In this document: piece by piece, positions 52,706 to 64,000 of the stretch | Layout of the letters: the number at the start of each line of letters is the position of its first letter | How positions within the stretch are numbered: the stretch's first letter is position 1 | DNA from: Deltaproteobacteria bacterium | GTDB lineage: Bacteria > Myxococcota_A > UBA9160 > JAJDAL01 | NCBI GenBank assembly: GCA_029261875.1 | Contig: JAJDAL010000041.1 | Span: 36,383-100,382 of the forward strand | Length of the DNA: 64,000 nucleotides | Reading direction: 5' to 3' | Notes under the pieces: generated by a model | Database searches by the model: none | The model's input: the letters and a program-made list of their open reading frames with translations, nothing else | Told to the model about the DNA's origin: nothing | Translations under genes and position numbers: made by a program

Positions 52706-52738
52706 GCGGGGGTGTTCTCGATTCGAGAACACCCCCGC
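52706..52738 (+). terminator. Strong intrinsic terminator after the DUF2090 gene
   Basis: A 33-base near-perfect inverted repeat: two 16-base complementary arms around one central base (in practice a stem of about 13-14 pairs with a small loop), rich in G+C, followed by TTATTT. It lies 20 bases after the stop and 51 bases before the end of the convergent exported-protein gene, so it may serve both directions. Confidence 0.85.
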
Positions 52739-52789
52739 TTATTTCGATCCGTGCCTTTTGGGCTCCCCGAGGAACCCGGTCGCGCGCGG

Positions 52790-53209
52790 CTAGTTGTTTT
52801 CCCACTCCTCGAGCAGATCATCCGGGATGCGGGGCGCATCGACCTTGCGGGCGAATTTCTTCTTCTTGTCCGCGTCGTCCGGACGCCAATAGACGATGAC
52901 CGGAGCCTTCTCGGGTAAGTCTTTGAACTCCGCCTTGCGGCCGTTGATGGTGACCGTGGTTCGCGTCAATACCGAGCCATCGGGCTTTACCGCGAAGGTC
53001 GTGGACTTGCCCTTGACCTTCACTTCGATCGTATTGGCTTCCGAATCGAATCCCAGAAAGCGCCCTTCGGCCTTTTTCGATTTCATCTCGGCCCCGGCGG
53101 GTGCGGCGACGGCGATCGCGACGACGGCCACGAGAGCGCAAAGCGCGGCTCCCATTCCCATTCGGAAAAGACCCACTCGATCGAGACCCCGCTGACGGAC
53201 GCGTTCCAT
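52790..53209 (-). CDS. Small exported protein of unknown function
   Basis: 139 residues. A Sec signal peptide is clear: charged N-terminus, hydrophobic core at about 18-36 and cleavage after APAGA near residue 40. The mature part (about 99 residues) is rich in Lys and charged residues, with a strand-rich centre (RFLGFDSEANTIEVKVKGK, SVLTRTTVTI) that could be a small beta-barrel. It suggests a periplasmic protein, but I cannot name a family. Start ATG at 53209 has an optimal AAGGAG. It lies downstream of ubiB with a 104-base gap. Confidence 0.72.
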   Translation of the reverse strand: MERVRQRGLDRVGLFRMGMGAALCALVAVVAIAVAAPAGAEMKSKKAEGRFLGFDSEANTIEVKVKGKSTTFAVKPDGSVLTRTTVTINGRKAEFKDLPEKAPVIVYWRPDDADKKKKFARKVDAPRIPDDLLEEWENN

Positions 53210-53313
53210 ACTTTTCTCCTTCTGATTCGTCTTCACCCGATTCAATGCAGTCGGGCAGAAATTGGTCACCGGGCAGCCTACACGGTTTCAGACGCCCTGG
53301 AAACGACGGAAAT

Positions 53314-54666
53314 TCAGGCAGATGGAAGTGGTTTTGGAGCCGACTCCCCCTGCAAAAAGGCCAATACGTAGGGCCCGATCAGGTCGAGGGGCCGCAATCC
53401 CGGGGCCAACTCCGCCCCCAGCCCGTACAGCAGCGTCGCGGCCCGCGACCACATCACGATGCCGTCGGGCAGCCGGAAGCTCCGGATCTGCTTCATGTGA
53501 CCGCGCATGCGCTGGAAATATTCGGTGAAATCGAGCTGGGTGAGTTCCTTGGGGGTAAGGTTGTAATAGGTGTCTTCGAAGGACATGGCGGCCAGCGCCC
53601 GCGCGGCGCCTGCGTCCGCGGCGTCGATCATGTCGAGGTCGAGAATCGATTCCACGTAGAGATCCGCATTGCGCTGGACCGAGGCCAGGACATTCTTACG
53701 GATTCCCTGGCGCACATTGGCGCCGAGCCGCTGATTCATTCCGAAGTCCACGATTCCGACTTTCCCGTCCCGGTCCACCAGGAGATTCCCCGGATGCGGA
53801 TCGCAGTGAAAGAACCCGTCGCGAAACAACATGTGGAGAAACGCGCGCGTTGCCCAGGCGACGAGTTCTTCGATGTCTCGGCCCTGGGCCTCGATCGCTG
53901 CGCGATCGTTTATCTTCACTCCGTCGATGAATTCCATGGTCAGAACACGGCGCGCGCTGGTCTCCCAGTGAATCCTGGGAATTCGAACGTGCTGGGCCAC
54001 TTCCCGGTCCTGGGAAAGGTTGCGCGCAATCTCTTCGGCCGCTCGGCCTTCGCGCTGGTAATCCATCTCACCGAGCAGGGACACGCGGATCTGTCGGTAA
54101 ACCTGGACCAGATCTGCGACCACGAGAAAATTGAAGAGTGTGAGTCCGATGCGTGTCCCCAGAAGATCCACCGCGACCGATCGCTCGACCCCGGGGTAAA
54201 GGACCTTCACCGCAACCCGCTCACCGCCCTGAGTACGGGCCTCGTGGACCTGCCCCAAACTCGCTGAGGCGATCGGTTCGCGTGCGAATTCCGCAAACAA
54301 CGCGCCGATCGGCCGGCCGAGTTCGCGCTCCACCTGGGAAACGATTTCGCCGTAGGGGTGCGGGTTCACACGATCCTGTAAGCGCGCCAGCTCGTCGGTC
54401 ACCTCCGTGGGCATGAGATCGACGCGCAGGCTCGCCACCTGACCGACTTTGATCAACCCGCCGCGAAAGCGGGTAGCGACAGCGACGAAACGCCGGGCGA
54501 AACGTTGCTCGATGGCGGTCAATTGCTCCGGCGTGCTGCGCCACACCCGGCGGTTGTGCAACGCCAGACGCAGATACAGCCAAGCCGCGCGGAAGATCAA
54601 ACCCATCAGAACGCTGAACCGGTAGGCGAGCGCCCACCACGCGGTTCCCGTCGTGCGCGCGGTCAC
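53314..54666 (-). CDS. ubiB: ABC1/AarF (UbiB-type) atypical kinase family protein
   Basis: 450-residue UbiB/ADCK-like protein. The KxGQ region IKVGQVASLR, nucleotide-binding ASLGQVHEA and VAVKVLYPG, the conserved Glu-x-Asp of EMDYQREG, HCDPHPGN and IVDFGM motifs of the atypical kinase fold are all present. A hydrophobic N-terminal segment (about 8-30) anchors it. UbiB supports ubiquinone biosynthesis or lipid-extraction chemistry; its role in an organism without other visible ubi genes is uncertain. Start GTG at 54666 overlaps the glycerate kinase stop. Confidence 0.9.
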   Translation of the reverse strand: MTARTTGTAWWALAYRFSVLMGLIFRAAWLYLRLALHNRRVWRSTPEQLTAIEQRFARRFVAVATRFRGGLIKVGQVASLRVDLMPTEVTDELARLQDRVNPHPYGEIVSQVERELGRPIGALFAEFAREPIASASLGQVHEARTQGGERVAVKVLYPGVERSVAVDLLGTRIGLTLFNFLVVADLVQVYRQIRVSLLGEMDYQREGRAAEEIARNLSQDREVAQHVRIPRIHWETSARRVLTMEFIDGVKINDRAAIEAQGRDIEELVAWATRAFLHMLFRDGFFHCDPHPGNLLVDRDGKVGIVDFGMNQRLGANVRQGIRKNVLASVQRNADLYVESILDLDMIDAADAGAARALAAMSFEDTYYNLTPKELTQLDFTEYFQRMRGHMKQIRSFRLPDGIVMWSRAATLLYGLGAELAPGLRPLDLIGPYVLAFLQGESAPKPLPSA

Positions 54667-55967
54667 GGGCCGAACCGCGCCAATACGAGATCCATCACGT
54701 TGGTCCCGGTCGGCCCCGTGCGCAGCAGCCCGCCCTCCGCTCGAAAGAAGCCATAGGAGTCGTTCTCGTCGAGCGCTTTTTGGGGATCCAGACCGAGTGC
54801 GGTCGCCCGCGCGGTTGTATCTCCGTCCGCGAATGCCCCGGCCGCATCCGTCGGCCCATCGATCCCATCGGTTCCCGCCGCCAACAGCGTGACCGAGGGA
54901 ACGCCCGCGAGGTCGATGGCCGCCGCCAGGGCGAGTTCTTGGTTGCGTCCCCCTCGGCCCGGTCCGCGCACCGTAACCGTCGTTTCGCCACCGGCCAGCA
55001 ACAGCCCCTTCGCGCCCTTTTCGGCCCGGAGCAGAGCGGCGATGCGCTGGCCCGCCACGCGGGCTTCGCCCTGCAACGCATCGGTGACCCAGACGGGACT
55101 CACGCCCACTTCCCGAGCCGCATCGCAAACCGCAGTCATGGCGTCGCGATTGCGCGCGATGATTTCCGTGTGGACGCGGTCCAGCTTTGGATCTCCCGGT
55201 TTCGGCGACTCTTCACGTCGACCCTGGCTTCCCGCACGCAGGTGGTCGAGCACCGCGGTAGGCGTGTCCCGGATCCGGTCGCGTCGTTCCAATACGGCGA
55301 GGGCGTCGCCGAAGGTCGTCGGGTCGGCCACGCACGGACCGGACCCGATCACATCCGATCGATCCCCTACGACATCGGAGATCAGCAGTTGGACCACGCG
55401 TCCACAGCGCGCCCGGGCCGCGAGCCTTCCACCGTTGATGGACGAAAGGTGTTTGCGGACCGCATTGAGCTCGTCGATGGGAGCCCCCGCCGCCAGAAGC
55501 CCCGCGGTCGTCGCGGCGATCGCTTCCAGGCCAAGCCCCTCGGCGGGCGCGGTCAAGAGTGCCGATGCGCCTCCGGACAACAGAACCACCAACACGTCGT
55601 TCGGGTCCGCGCGCTCCACCAGGTCCAACGCGGCGCGCGCGGCCATTTCGCTGCGCGCATCGGGTAGCGGGTGACCTGCGCGGACCAGGCGCCAATCCGT
55701 CGCCCCCGGATCGACGCCGTCGACGGTGACGATCAGCGCATTCGCCACCCGGTCGCCGACCCGCGCCGCCAACGCATCCGCCATGGCGACCGCGGCTTTC
55801 CCGACGGAAAGGACGACGAGCTTCGAATTCGCTGGAATCGGGAGATCTGCAATCTGGAGCGCCTCGCCCTTGCGAGAAACGTGGGAGCGCAGGGCGCGAA
55901 CGGGATCCACGGCTTCGAGTGCCATTCGAAACCATTGTTCCAGTTCTTCGCGGTAGCGACCTGTCAA
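54663..55967 (-). CDS. gckA: Glycerate 2-kinase (GckA/MOFRL family)
   Basis: 434-residue glycerate kinase producing 2-phosphoglycerate. VVLSVGKAAVAMADAL (about 50-65), VLLSGGASALLT, DVVGDRSDVIGSGP and the C-terminal LLAAGTDGIDGPTDAAGA and GPTGTNVMDL mark the two domains of the class II (MOFRL-type) enzyme. Start is TTG at 55967, overlapping the OmpA-like stop as TTGA; ATG further in would lose conserved N-terminal residues. Position in a heat-shock-type operon is unusual for a photorespiration or serine-cycle enzyme. Confidence 0.92.
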   Translation of the reverse strand: MTGRYREELEQWFRMALEAVDPVRALRSHVSRKGEALQIADLPIPANSKLVVLSVGKAAVAMADALAARVGDRVANALIVTVDGVDPGATDWRLVRAGHPLPDARSEMAARAALDLVERADPNDVLVVLLSGGASALLTAPAEGLGLEAIAATTAGLLAAGAPIDELNAVRKHLSSINGGRLAARARCGRVVQLLISDVVGDRSDVIGSGPCVADPTTFGDALAVLERRDRIRDTPTAVLDHLRAGSQGRREESPKPGDPKLDRVHTEIIARNRDAMTAVCDAAREVGVSPVWVTDALQGEARVAGQRIAALLRAEKGAKGLLLAGGETTVTVRGPGRGGRNQELALAAAIDLAGVPSVTLLAAGTDGIDGPTDAAGAFADGDTTARATALGLDPQKALDENDSYGFFRAEGGLLRTGPTGTNVMDLVLARFGP

Positions 55968-56801
55968 TTCGAGGCGGGAGCGACCCGATCTCCAGGGTTC
56001 TCTAGGGGCAGCAGGCGAATTTCGATCCGCCGATTCTGCGCACGACCTTCCGGACTCTCGTTCGAAGCCACCGGATGATAGGCGCCGTAGGACGTCGCAA
56101 TCATGCGACCGGGATCGACGCCACCGTCCGCCAACACGCGCAGAACCCGCGACGCACGCGCTCCGGCGAGCTCCCAGTTGGTGGGGTAACGGCGCGTCAA
56201 GCCGCCGTCGATGGGGATGTTGTCTGTATGTCCCTGGACCTCGATGCGGTGATCCGTCGAGCGGATTCGCGCCGCCACGGCGGTCAGCACGCGCTGGCCG
56301 TCGGTATTCACCGCCGCCGAGCCGGAATCGAACAGGACTTCGCCCGAAAGATTCACCCGCAACCCCTCGCGCAGTTGCTCGATCTGAATCTGACCCGTCG
56401 CCACTTCCGATTCGAGATCCGACACCAGACCTTCGAACGTATTGCGCACGCTCTCGATCTCGCGTTCGCGCGATTCCAGTTTGCGCCGCTTCTCCTCGAG
56501 TTCCGCGGCGAGGGTTTCACTCGCGTTCTGGAATTTGCGCAGGTCGGTTTCGAGCTGGGCGTGGGTCTGGCGCATGTCTTCCATTGCATCGATCAATTCG
56601 ACGCGCTCGCGGCTCAGGCTCGAGTTGGAGGCCTGCAAGCGTTCGACCTGAAGCTCCAATCGATCGCGCTCTCCCTGCAGGTCATCGCGTTCGCCCACGA
56701 CGCCGCTGTAGAGCCCGCGCGAAACTCCGCAGGCTGCCAGCAGCGAGGTCACCGCCAGCAACCCGAAGGTCAAGCCGAGCGTTCGAGCGCGCGCTGCGCG
56801 G

Positions 56802-59240
<2,439 letters not shown>

Positions 59241-59261
59241 AACAGCCGTCTGATCTCTTTT

Positions 59262-59651
59262 CTATTCCGACCCAACGTCGATGGTTCTCCGCTCGCCCTT
59301 CGGCAACGTCACGGTCAAGAAGCCCTCTTCCAGATGCGCGGCGATCCCCTCGCGCACGAAGGGAAGCCGCAGGCGCAACACGCGTTCGAAAGGACCGTAG
59401 GCAATTTCACTTTGATGCAAGCGAAGCGCGTCGCCGGTCGCGGGCGGCCGGCGCACGCCGCGAATCCGCAACTCCTCACCGTCCACGCTCACCGCGATGT
59501 CGCGGCTGCGCACGCCGGACATTTCCAGACGAACCACGATCGCGGTCTGGGTCTCGATCACGTCGAGGGCCGGCTGCCAACGATCGCCGAGCAGCCGCTC
59601 GGACAGATCGCCGAACAGCTCGGCGAAGGGTTCGCGTTTGGGCGATTGCAT
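59262..59651 (-). CDS. Small heat shock protein (Hsp20 family)
   Basis: 129-residue alpha-crystallin-domain chaperone. PALDVIETQTAIVVRLEMSGV begins the domain, and the family ending LEEGFLTVTLPKG with a GxL-type motif near the end is present. Such proteins hold unfolding proteins for the DnaK system. It lies 14 bases after dnaK and 21 before lon, so it is very likely co-transcribed with them. Confidence 0.93.
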   Translation of the reverse strand: MQSPKREPFAELFGDLSERLLGDRWQPALDVIETQTAIVVRLEMSGVRSRDIAVSVDGEELRIRGVRRPPATGDALRLHQSEIAYGPFERVLRLRLPFVREGIAAHLEEGFLTVTLPKGERRTIDVGSE

Positions 59652-59665
59652 CGAGCTACGCGACG

Positions 59666-61582
59666 CTACTCGTCCCGTTTCTCTTCGGTGTATTCGGCGT
59701 CGATCACGTCGCCATCGTCTTCCGGCGCGGCCTCCGCTCCGTCCGCTCCGTCGGGCGCCGCAGCGCCGTCCGCCGCGGTTTCCTTGTAGAGATGCTCCGC
59801 CACCTTGTGCATGGCCTGCTCGACGCGCTGGCGCGCGGCATCGAGCTTCGCCAAATCGTCACTTTCGAGATCCACCTTGGCCGCGGCCAACACCTCTTCG
59901 AGTTCCTTGCGGTCGGCTTCGGGCACCTTCTCCTGATTTTCCGCCAGGGTCTTTTCGGCGCCGTAGATCATCGAGTCGAGGGCGTTGTGCTTCTCGATCT
60001 TCTCGCGTCGCTCCCGGTCCTCGCCCGCATGGGCTTCGGCATCCGAAACCATGCGATCGATTTCGTCGCTGTTGAGCCCGCCGGAGCCTTCGATGCGAAT
60101 CGACTGTTCCTTTCCGCTGGCCTTGTCCTTCGCCGACACACCGAGGATCCCGTTGGCATCGATGTCGAACGTCACTTCGATCTGGGGCACACCGCGGGGA
60201 GCCGCGGGGATCCCGTCGAGGATGAAGCGACCCAACTCCCGATTGTCGGTGGCCATTTCGCGCTCGCCTTGGAGCACGCGAATTTCGACCTGGGGCTGAC
60301 TGTCGGCCGCGGTCGAGAACACCTGGCTGCGCCGTGTGGGGATCGTGGTGTTGCGATCGATCTGCTTCGTCATCACGCCACCCAGGGTTTCGATCCCCAG
60401 GGAGAGCGGCGTCACGTCGAGCAGCAGGACGTCCTTGACGTCGCCCGCCAACACACCGCCCTGAATCGCCGCACCCACCGCCACCACTTCGTCCGGGTTC
60501 ACGCCCTTGTGGGGCTCCTTGCCGAACAGCTCCGTCACCTTTTGCTGGACCATCGGAATCCGCGTCGAGCCACCGACGAGAACGACTTCGTCGATCTCCC
60601 CCGCCGCGATGCCCGCGTCCGCCATGGCCATGCGACAGGGTGCGAGCGACTTCTCGATCAGATCTTCGACGAGCTGCTCGAATTTCGCCCGCGAGAGCTT
60701 CAGGTTGAGATGCTTGGGACCGGACTGATCCGCCGTGATGAAGGGAAGATTGATGTCCGTCGTCTGGGCACCCGAGAGTTCGATCTTCGCCTTCTCGGCG
60801 CCCTCCCGCAGCCGTTGCATCGCCATGGGATCCTTGGAAAGGTCGATGCCCTGGTCCTTTTTGAATTCGGCAATCAGGTATTCGATGATGCGTTGATCGA
60901 GGTTGTCCCCGCCCAGATGCGTGTCACCGTTGGTGGCCTTCACTTCCACCACGCTCTCACCCACTTCGAGGATGGAGATGTCGAAGGTTCCGCCACCGAA
61001 ATCGTAGACCGCGATCTTTTCGTCGGACTTCTTGTCGAGTCCGTACGCCAAAGCTGCGGCGGTGGGCTCGTTGATGATGCGTTTGACCTCGAGCCCCGCG
61101 ATGGTCCCGGCATCCTTGGTGGCCTGACGCTGGGCATCGTTGAAATAGGCGGGCACGGTGATGACCGCCGACGTGACCGTCTGACCGAGGTAGTCCTCGG
61201 CGGACTTCTTGAGCTTCTGCAAGATCATGGCGGAGATCTCGGGCGGCGTGAAATCCTTGCCGTCAATGCGAACGGCAACGGAACCTTCCTTGCCCTCGAC
61301 CACTTCGTAGGGAACCAGGCGGGTTTCTTCGGGGACTTCGTTCAGGCGTCGCCCCATGAAGCGCTTGATGGAATAGACCGTGCGCGTGGGGTTGGTGACG
61401 GCCTGGCGTTTCGCGATGGCGCCGACCGGGCGTTCGCCCTCTTCCGTAAACCCGACCACCGACGGAGTCGTGCGTCCGCCCTCTTCATTGGCGATGACGA
61501 CGGGCTGACCGCCCTCCATCACCGCGACGACCGAGTTGGTCGTCCCGAGGTCAATTCCGATGACCTTTCCCGATTCCGCCAT
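59666..61582 (-). CDS. dnaK: Chaperone protein DnaK (Hsp70)
   Basis: 638-residue Hsp70. [12 protein letters not shown] at about 9-20 and the [17 protein letters not shown] and DFGGGTFD segments form the ATPase domain; the [14 protein letters not shown] linker leads into the peptide-binding domain; the C-terminal part ends in a Gly/Ala- and acid-rich tail ([15 protein letters not shown]). Length and all blocks are standard. GAGGAG precedes the ATG at 61582. No grpE or dnaJ is adjacent in the window. A heat-shock-like promoter lies just upstream. Confidence 0.99.
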   Translation of the reverse strand: MAESGKVIGIDLGTTNSVVAVMEGGQPVVIANEEGGRTTPSVVGFTEEGERPVGAIAKRQAVTNPTRTVYSIKRFMGRRLNEVPEETRLVPYEVVEGKEGSVAVRIDGKDFTPPEISAMILQKLKKSAEDYLGQTVTSAVITVPAYFNDAQRQATKDAGTIAGLEVKRIINEPTAAALAYGLDKKSDEKIAVYDFGGGTFDISILEVGESVVEVKATNGDTHLGGDNLDQRIIEYLIAEFKKDQGIDLSKDPMAMQRLREGAEKAKIELSGAQTTDINLPFITADQSGPKHLNLKLSRAKFEQLVEDLIEKSLAPCRMAMADAGIAAGEIDEVVLVGGSTRIPMVQQKVTELFGKEPHKGVNPDEVVAVGAAIQGGVLAGDVKDVLLLDVTPLSLGIETLGGVMTKQIDRNTTIPTRRSQVFSTAADSQPQVEIRVLQGEREMATDNRELGRFILDGIPAAPRGVPQIEVTFDIDANGILGVSAKDKASGKEQSIRIEGSGGLNSDEIDRMVSDAEAHAGEDRERREKIEKHNALDSMIYGAEKTLAENQEKVPEADRKELEEVLAAAKVDLESDDLAKLDAARQRVEQAMHKVAEHLYKETAADGAAAPDGADGAEAAPEDDGDVIDAEYTEEKRDE

Positions 61583-61624
61583 GATTCCTCACTCCTCCGA
61601 TGCAGCGGGTCCTCCCGCGCGGCC

Positions 61625-61658
61625 ACCCAACGTTGGGTCGCACCCCCCCGGTGTCAAG
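61625..61658 (-). promoter_or_regulatory. Candidate heat-shock (sigma32-like) promoter with overlapping palindrome for dnaK
   Basis: On the minus strand CTTGACA (61652-61658) matches six of seven bases of the sigma32 -35 consensus. After a 14-base spacer follows CCCAACG (61631-61637), with the CCCA of the -10. A perfect 14-base palindrome, ACCCAACGTTGGGT (61625-61638), covers the -10 and could be an operator. The dnaK ATG is about 43 bases downstream. No CIRCE element (nine-base inverted repeat) was found. Confidence 0.5.
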
Positions 61659-61716
61659 CTCCCCCGCGGGAAACCTCGGATTTTCCAGGATTTTTCGCGA
61701 TTTGGTACGGGGTCTT

Positions 61717-62148
61717 TTAGCCCCGGTTCAAGTCGATGGGGCGCCGAACCAGAAAACGAACCTCGGCCGAGTCTTCGATCTGATCTTGCAGGGGCCAGAC
61801 CCCGCGGCCGCCCACTCGGAGTCGGAGCACATTCTCACCATCTGGGAGAATCACGAGCCGGCCATAGGCTCCGTTCTCCGCGGCGGTGAATTCCTCCGTC
61901 ACATCCGAGCCGTTCAGTTGGACGCGAAAACTCTGCGCGTCGATCGACTGCGGTCGCTCGAATCGAACCACGACCTCCAGCCCGCCCAGTCCGACGACTT
62001 GTCCCCTCGTAGGTGAAACGACATGAATCAGCACGGGATTCATCCAGCGATAGGCGAGTGCCATTCCACCCACGCCAACGAGGACCGCCAAAGCGAAGAA
62101 AACGCTGCGATGGCTCCGGAGAAAAGTGGGTTTTGCCGAATCAGACAA
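61717..62148 (-). CDS. Single-pass membrane protein of unknown function
   Basis: 143 residues. A hydrophobic segment at about 16-34 is followed by a strand-rich extracytoplasmic domain (VVSPTRGQVVGLGGLEVVV, FRVQLNGSDVT, GRLVILPDGENVLRL) that resembles a small immunoglobulin-like or carbohydrate-contact fold. I cannot name the family. Start TTG at 62148 has a strong GGGGAGGGG eight bases upstream and is preferred to GTG at 62199, whose extra residues are poorly supported. It lies upstream of dnaK in the same direction, 134 bases apart. Confidence 0.65.
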   Translation of the reverse strand: MSDSAKPTFLRSHRSVFFALAVLVGVGGMALAYRWMNPVLIHVVSPTRGQVVGLGGLEVVVRFERPQSIDAQSFRVQLNGSDVTEEFTAAENGAYGRLVILPDGENVLRLRVGGRGVWPLQDQIEDSAEVRFLVRRPIDLNRG

Positions 62149-62291
62149 GCGAGCTGCCCCTCCCCTTAGATCGTAGGCGGACCTGCGCGAATTGAACACG
62201 CAGCGGGTTCCGCGTGTCTAAAGGCTCGAACGGATTTGCGCCGTGCGACCGAAGACTGTGTCGCACGCGGAACGAATGCGCGGAGGAGTGC

Positions 62292-62320
62292 TTGGTGGAC
62301 ACGCAGGGCATCGTTATAAT
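62292..62320 (+). promoter_or_regulatory. Candidate promoter for the type II secretion operon
   Basis: A perfect TATAAT at 62315-62320 is preceded at exactly 17 bases by TTGGTG (62292-62297; three of six bases match the -35). It is in the 242-base divergent region, about 70 bases before the gspC start. The strong -10 in a G+C-rich sequence supports the call; the -35 is weak. Confidence 0.45.
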
Positions 62321-62390
62321 CGCCCGGAATTTCGACGGATTTTATCTCTCCCCCCGGCCAACTCCGACGCTTCGAGGCGGCGAATAGAAG

Positions 62391-63293
62391 ATGGATCGAA
62401 TCGCAATTGGAGCGGTCAACGTGCTGCTCCTCGTGCTTTGCTGTTACCTGATCGCCCGAGTCGTAACCAAACTCGGCGAGGAGGTGCTGGGCCCGGAAAT
62501 CGCCGCGTCCACGGACCCCAGCCTGGCCGCCATTCCCGAGCGCGATCGCAGCTGGAACCGATACGAGGTCATCGTCTCCCGGAACCTGTTCAAATCTTCC
62601 TCGGAGGAAGCCGCCCCCGTCGAAGTCGTCGAAGAGGTGGAAGAAGTCGATGAAATCACCGCCTTGCCGCTGCGCCTGATCGGAACCGCTTTCTCCGAAT
62701 TCCAGGACGAATCCTGGGCCGCCGTCGAAGACCTCCAGGCGCGCAACCACCTGATCGTTCGGATCGGCGACCGACTTCAAGACAAGGCCACCGTCCACCG
62801 TATCGATCGCCGAAGCGTCGTTCTCCAGGAAGGAGAACGACTCACCAAGCTCGCCCTCGACGCAGAAACCACGACGGCGCCGGTCAAGACCGCGCGCAAC
62901 CGACGCCCCCCCAAGCGCCCGTCGCGCAACAAGCCCGACGACCTCGCTTCGCGCATCAAACGCTTGGGCGACGATCGCTTCGGCGTTCCGCGCGAAGACA
63001 TGGAAGAAACCGTGCGCAACCCGACGAACCTCATCAACCAGGCGCGCATGCTTCCGAAATACGAAAACGGGGAGATGATCGGGATTCAACTCCAGGCCAT
63101 CAAACCCGGCAGTTTTTTCGAGGCCGTGGGCATTACCAACGGCGACGTCATCACCGAACTCAACGGGGAGCCGATCGACAGCCCGCAGGTTACCGCCAAC
63201 GTGCTGCGCGAACTTTCCGAAGGCGAAGGTGTCGTCACCGTCATGGGACCCGACGGCGAGGAACGGCCCATTACTTTTGAGGCTCTGGAGTAA
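62391..63293 (+). CDS. gspC: Type II secretion system protein GspC
   Basis: 300-residue bitopic inner-membrane protein that links the type II secretion platform to the outer-membrane secretin. A hydrophobic segment lies at about 8-25. The HR region follows (SRNLFKSS, LPLRLIGTA, ARNHLIVRIGDRL), then a basic linker (RNRRPPKRPSRNKP), then a C-terminal PDZ domain at about 225-300 (GIQLQAIKPGSFFEAVGITNGDVITELNG). Start ATG at 62391. The GspD gene begins 33 bases after its stop (or 3 with the earlier GTG). Confidence 0.92.
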   Translation: MDRIAIGAVNVLLLVLCCYLIARVVTKLGEEVLGPEIAASTDPSLAAIPERDRSWNRYEVIVSRNLFKSSSEEAAPVEVVEEVEEVDEITALPLRLIGTAFSEFQDESWAAVEDLQARNHLIVRIGDRLQDKATVHRIDRRSVVLQEGERLTKLALDAETTTAPVKTARNRRPPKRPSRNKPDDLASRIKRLGDDRFGVPREDMEETVRNPTNLINQARMLPKYENGEMIGIQLQAIKPGSFFEAVGITNGDVITELNGEPIDSPQVTANVLRELSEGEGVVTVMGPDGEERPITFEALE

Positions 63294-63326
63294 GGCGTGA
63301 GTAGATTTCCGCACTTGGGGGAACGG

Positions 63327-64000
63327 GTGAAGAGATCACACCTGCTGGGCCTGATGGCCGTGGCGGCGCTGATTCTGACTGTGGGCGACGCCCAGGGTCA
63401 GGCCGGTCGCAATCCCACGCCGGGAACCGGCGACACCAGCATCCAATCCGAAGACGGCATGGTGCGACTCGATTTCAGTGACGCGGAACTTTCCGTCGTC
63501 ATCGATACGATCGCGCGCCTCACCAACAAGAACTTCGTCTACGACGACCGCGTGCGCGGTCGCGTCACGGTCATTTCGCCCACCAAGATCACCATCGATC
63601 AAGCCTATGCGGTCTTCGAGTCCGTGTTGCAGGTCAAGGGCTTCACCACGGTTCAGGGCCCCGGCGGCGCCCTCAAGATCATCCCGATACGCGAGGCCAA
63701 GGAATCCGGTGGCATCGAGACCGGCTCCGGCCGCCTGGCCCCGGCCCTGCGCGATAAATTCGTGACGCGGCTCATCCCGCTTTCCTACATCGATGCCGAC
63801 GCCATCACCAACACCTTGAAGCCGTTGGTGTCGAAAGAAGCGTCCATGGTGGCCTACCAGCCGACCAACACGATCATCCTGACGGACACCGAAGCCAACA
63901 TCCGGCGGCTGCTCTCGATCCTCGACGCCATCGATGTCGAGACCTATCAGGAGGAGCTCGCAGTCATCAAGATCGAGCACGCCGACGCCGCGACCCTGGG
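63327..64000 (+). CDS. gspD: Type II secretion system secretin GspD (5' part, runs off the window)
   Basis: First 224 residues of the outer-membrane secretin. A Sec signal peptide (hydrophobic LLGLMAVAALILTVG, cleavage near AQGQA) precedes the N0 domain (RLDFSDAELSVVIDTIARLTNKNF-like blocks starting near residue 50) and the N1 domain (LIPLSYIDADAITNTLKPLV, NTIILTDTEANIRRLLSIL). Start GTG at 63327 has a GGGGGAA; an in-frame GTG at 63297 is the alternative. The remaining N2/N3 and secretin domains lie beyond the window. It forms one operon with gspC. Confidence 0.93.
   Translation, partial: MKRSHLLGLMAVAALILTVGDAQGQAGRNPTPGTGDTSIQSEDGMVRLDFSDAELSVVIDTIARLTNKNFVYDDRVRGRVTVISPTKITIDQAYAVFESVLQVKGFTTVQGPGGALKIIPIREAKESGGIETGSGRLAPALRDKFVTRLIPLSYIDADAITNTLKPLVSKEASMVAYQPTNTIILTDTEANIRRLLSILDAIDVETYQEELAVIKIEHADAATL

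Overview
The window is a G+C-rich chromosomal segment from a Gram-negative bacterium. It has Kdo and heptose (LPS-type) sugar genes, a type II secretion operon, lipoprotein signals, and a gap-pgk-tpiA-secG-tRNA-Leu block of the kind known from deltaproteobacterial lineages (Desulfobacterota, Myxococcota and relatives). That placement is an inference from gene content and order; no 16S gene is present. GTG and TTG starts are common, and many neighbouring genes overlap by four bases (ATGA, GTGA, TTGA), indicating tight translational coupling.

Layout. (1) 1-1658, plus strand: end of an unknown gene, then an ABC-2 polysaccharide exporter (permease plus ATPase). (2) 1630-15992, minus strand: a 15-gene, tightly packed nucleotide-sugar operon read from a UDP-galactopyranose-mutase-like flavoprotein down to an O-methyltransferase. 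It holds sugar epimerases, a GmhB-type heptose phosphatase, a nucleotidyltransferase-PfkB fusion, a split transketolase, a radical SAM/SPASM enzyme and three methyltransferases. (3) 16.3-30.3 kb, both strands: a poorly characterised accessory block with four DUF268 proteins, two paralogous SGNH-type membrane proteins, a PhyH-like dioxygenase, TPR proteins, a DegT-family protein with His at the PLP-lysine position, and a TPR/sulfotransferase-like protein. (4) 30.3-42.6 kb, minus strand: a second glycan block with a three-part glycosyltransferase, a TPP-dependent E1 alpha/beta pair, HddC- and HddA-like heptose activation enzymes, a WcaJ-like initiating transferase, a PMT-like membrane glycosyltransferase, KdsA and a GpgS-like enzyme. 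(5) 42.7-46.7 kb, minus strand: a PilZ protein, a Y-family DNA polymerase homologue without its catalytic acids, and a penicillin-acylase-like lipoprotein. (6) 46.7-50.3 kb: gap-pgk-tpiA-secG and tRNA-Leu(GAG). (7) 50.4-53.2 kb: a methyltransferase, flavin reductase, DUF2090 aldolase-like protein and small exported protein. (8) 53.3-62.1 kb, minus strand: dnaK-hsp20-lon-ompA-like-glycerate kinase-ubiB with a heat-shock-like promoter, preceded by a small membrane protein. (9) 62.3-64.0 kb, plus strand: start of a type II secretion operon (gspC, gspD).

Together regions 1-4 look like one large surface-polysaccharide locus. WcaJ starts the chain on the lipid carrier, heptose and other unusual sugars are made and decorated, and the ABC transporter exports the product. 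The most novel material is the DUF268/SGNH/TPR block, a set of sugar enzymes with altered active-site residues, and the catalytically dead DinB homologue that keeps a beta-clamp motif.
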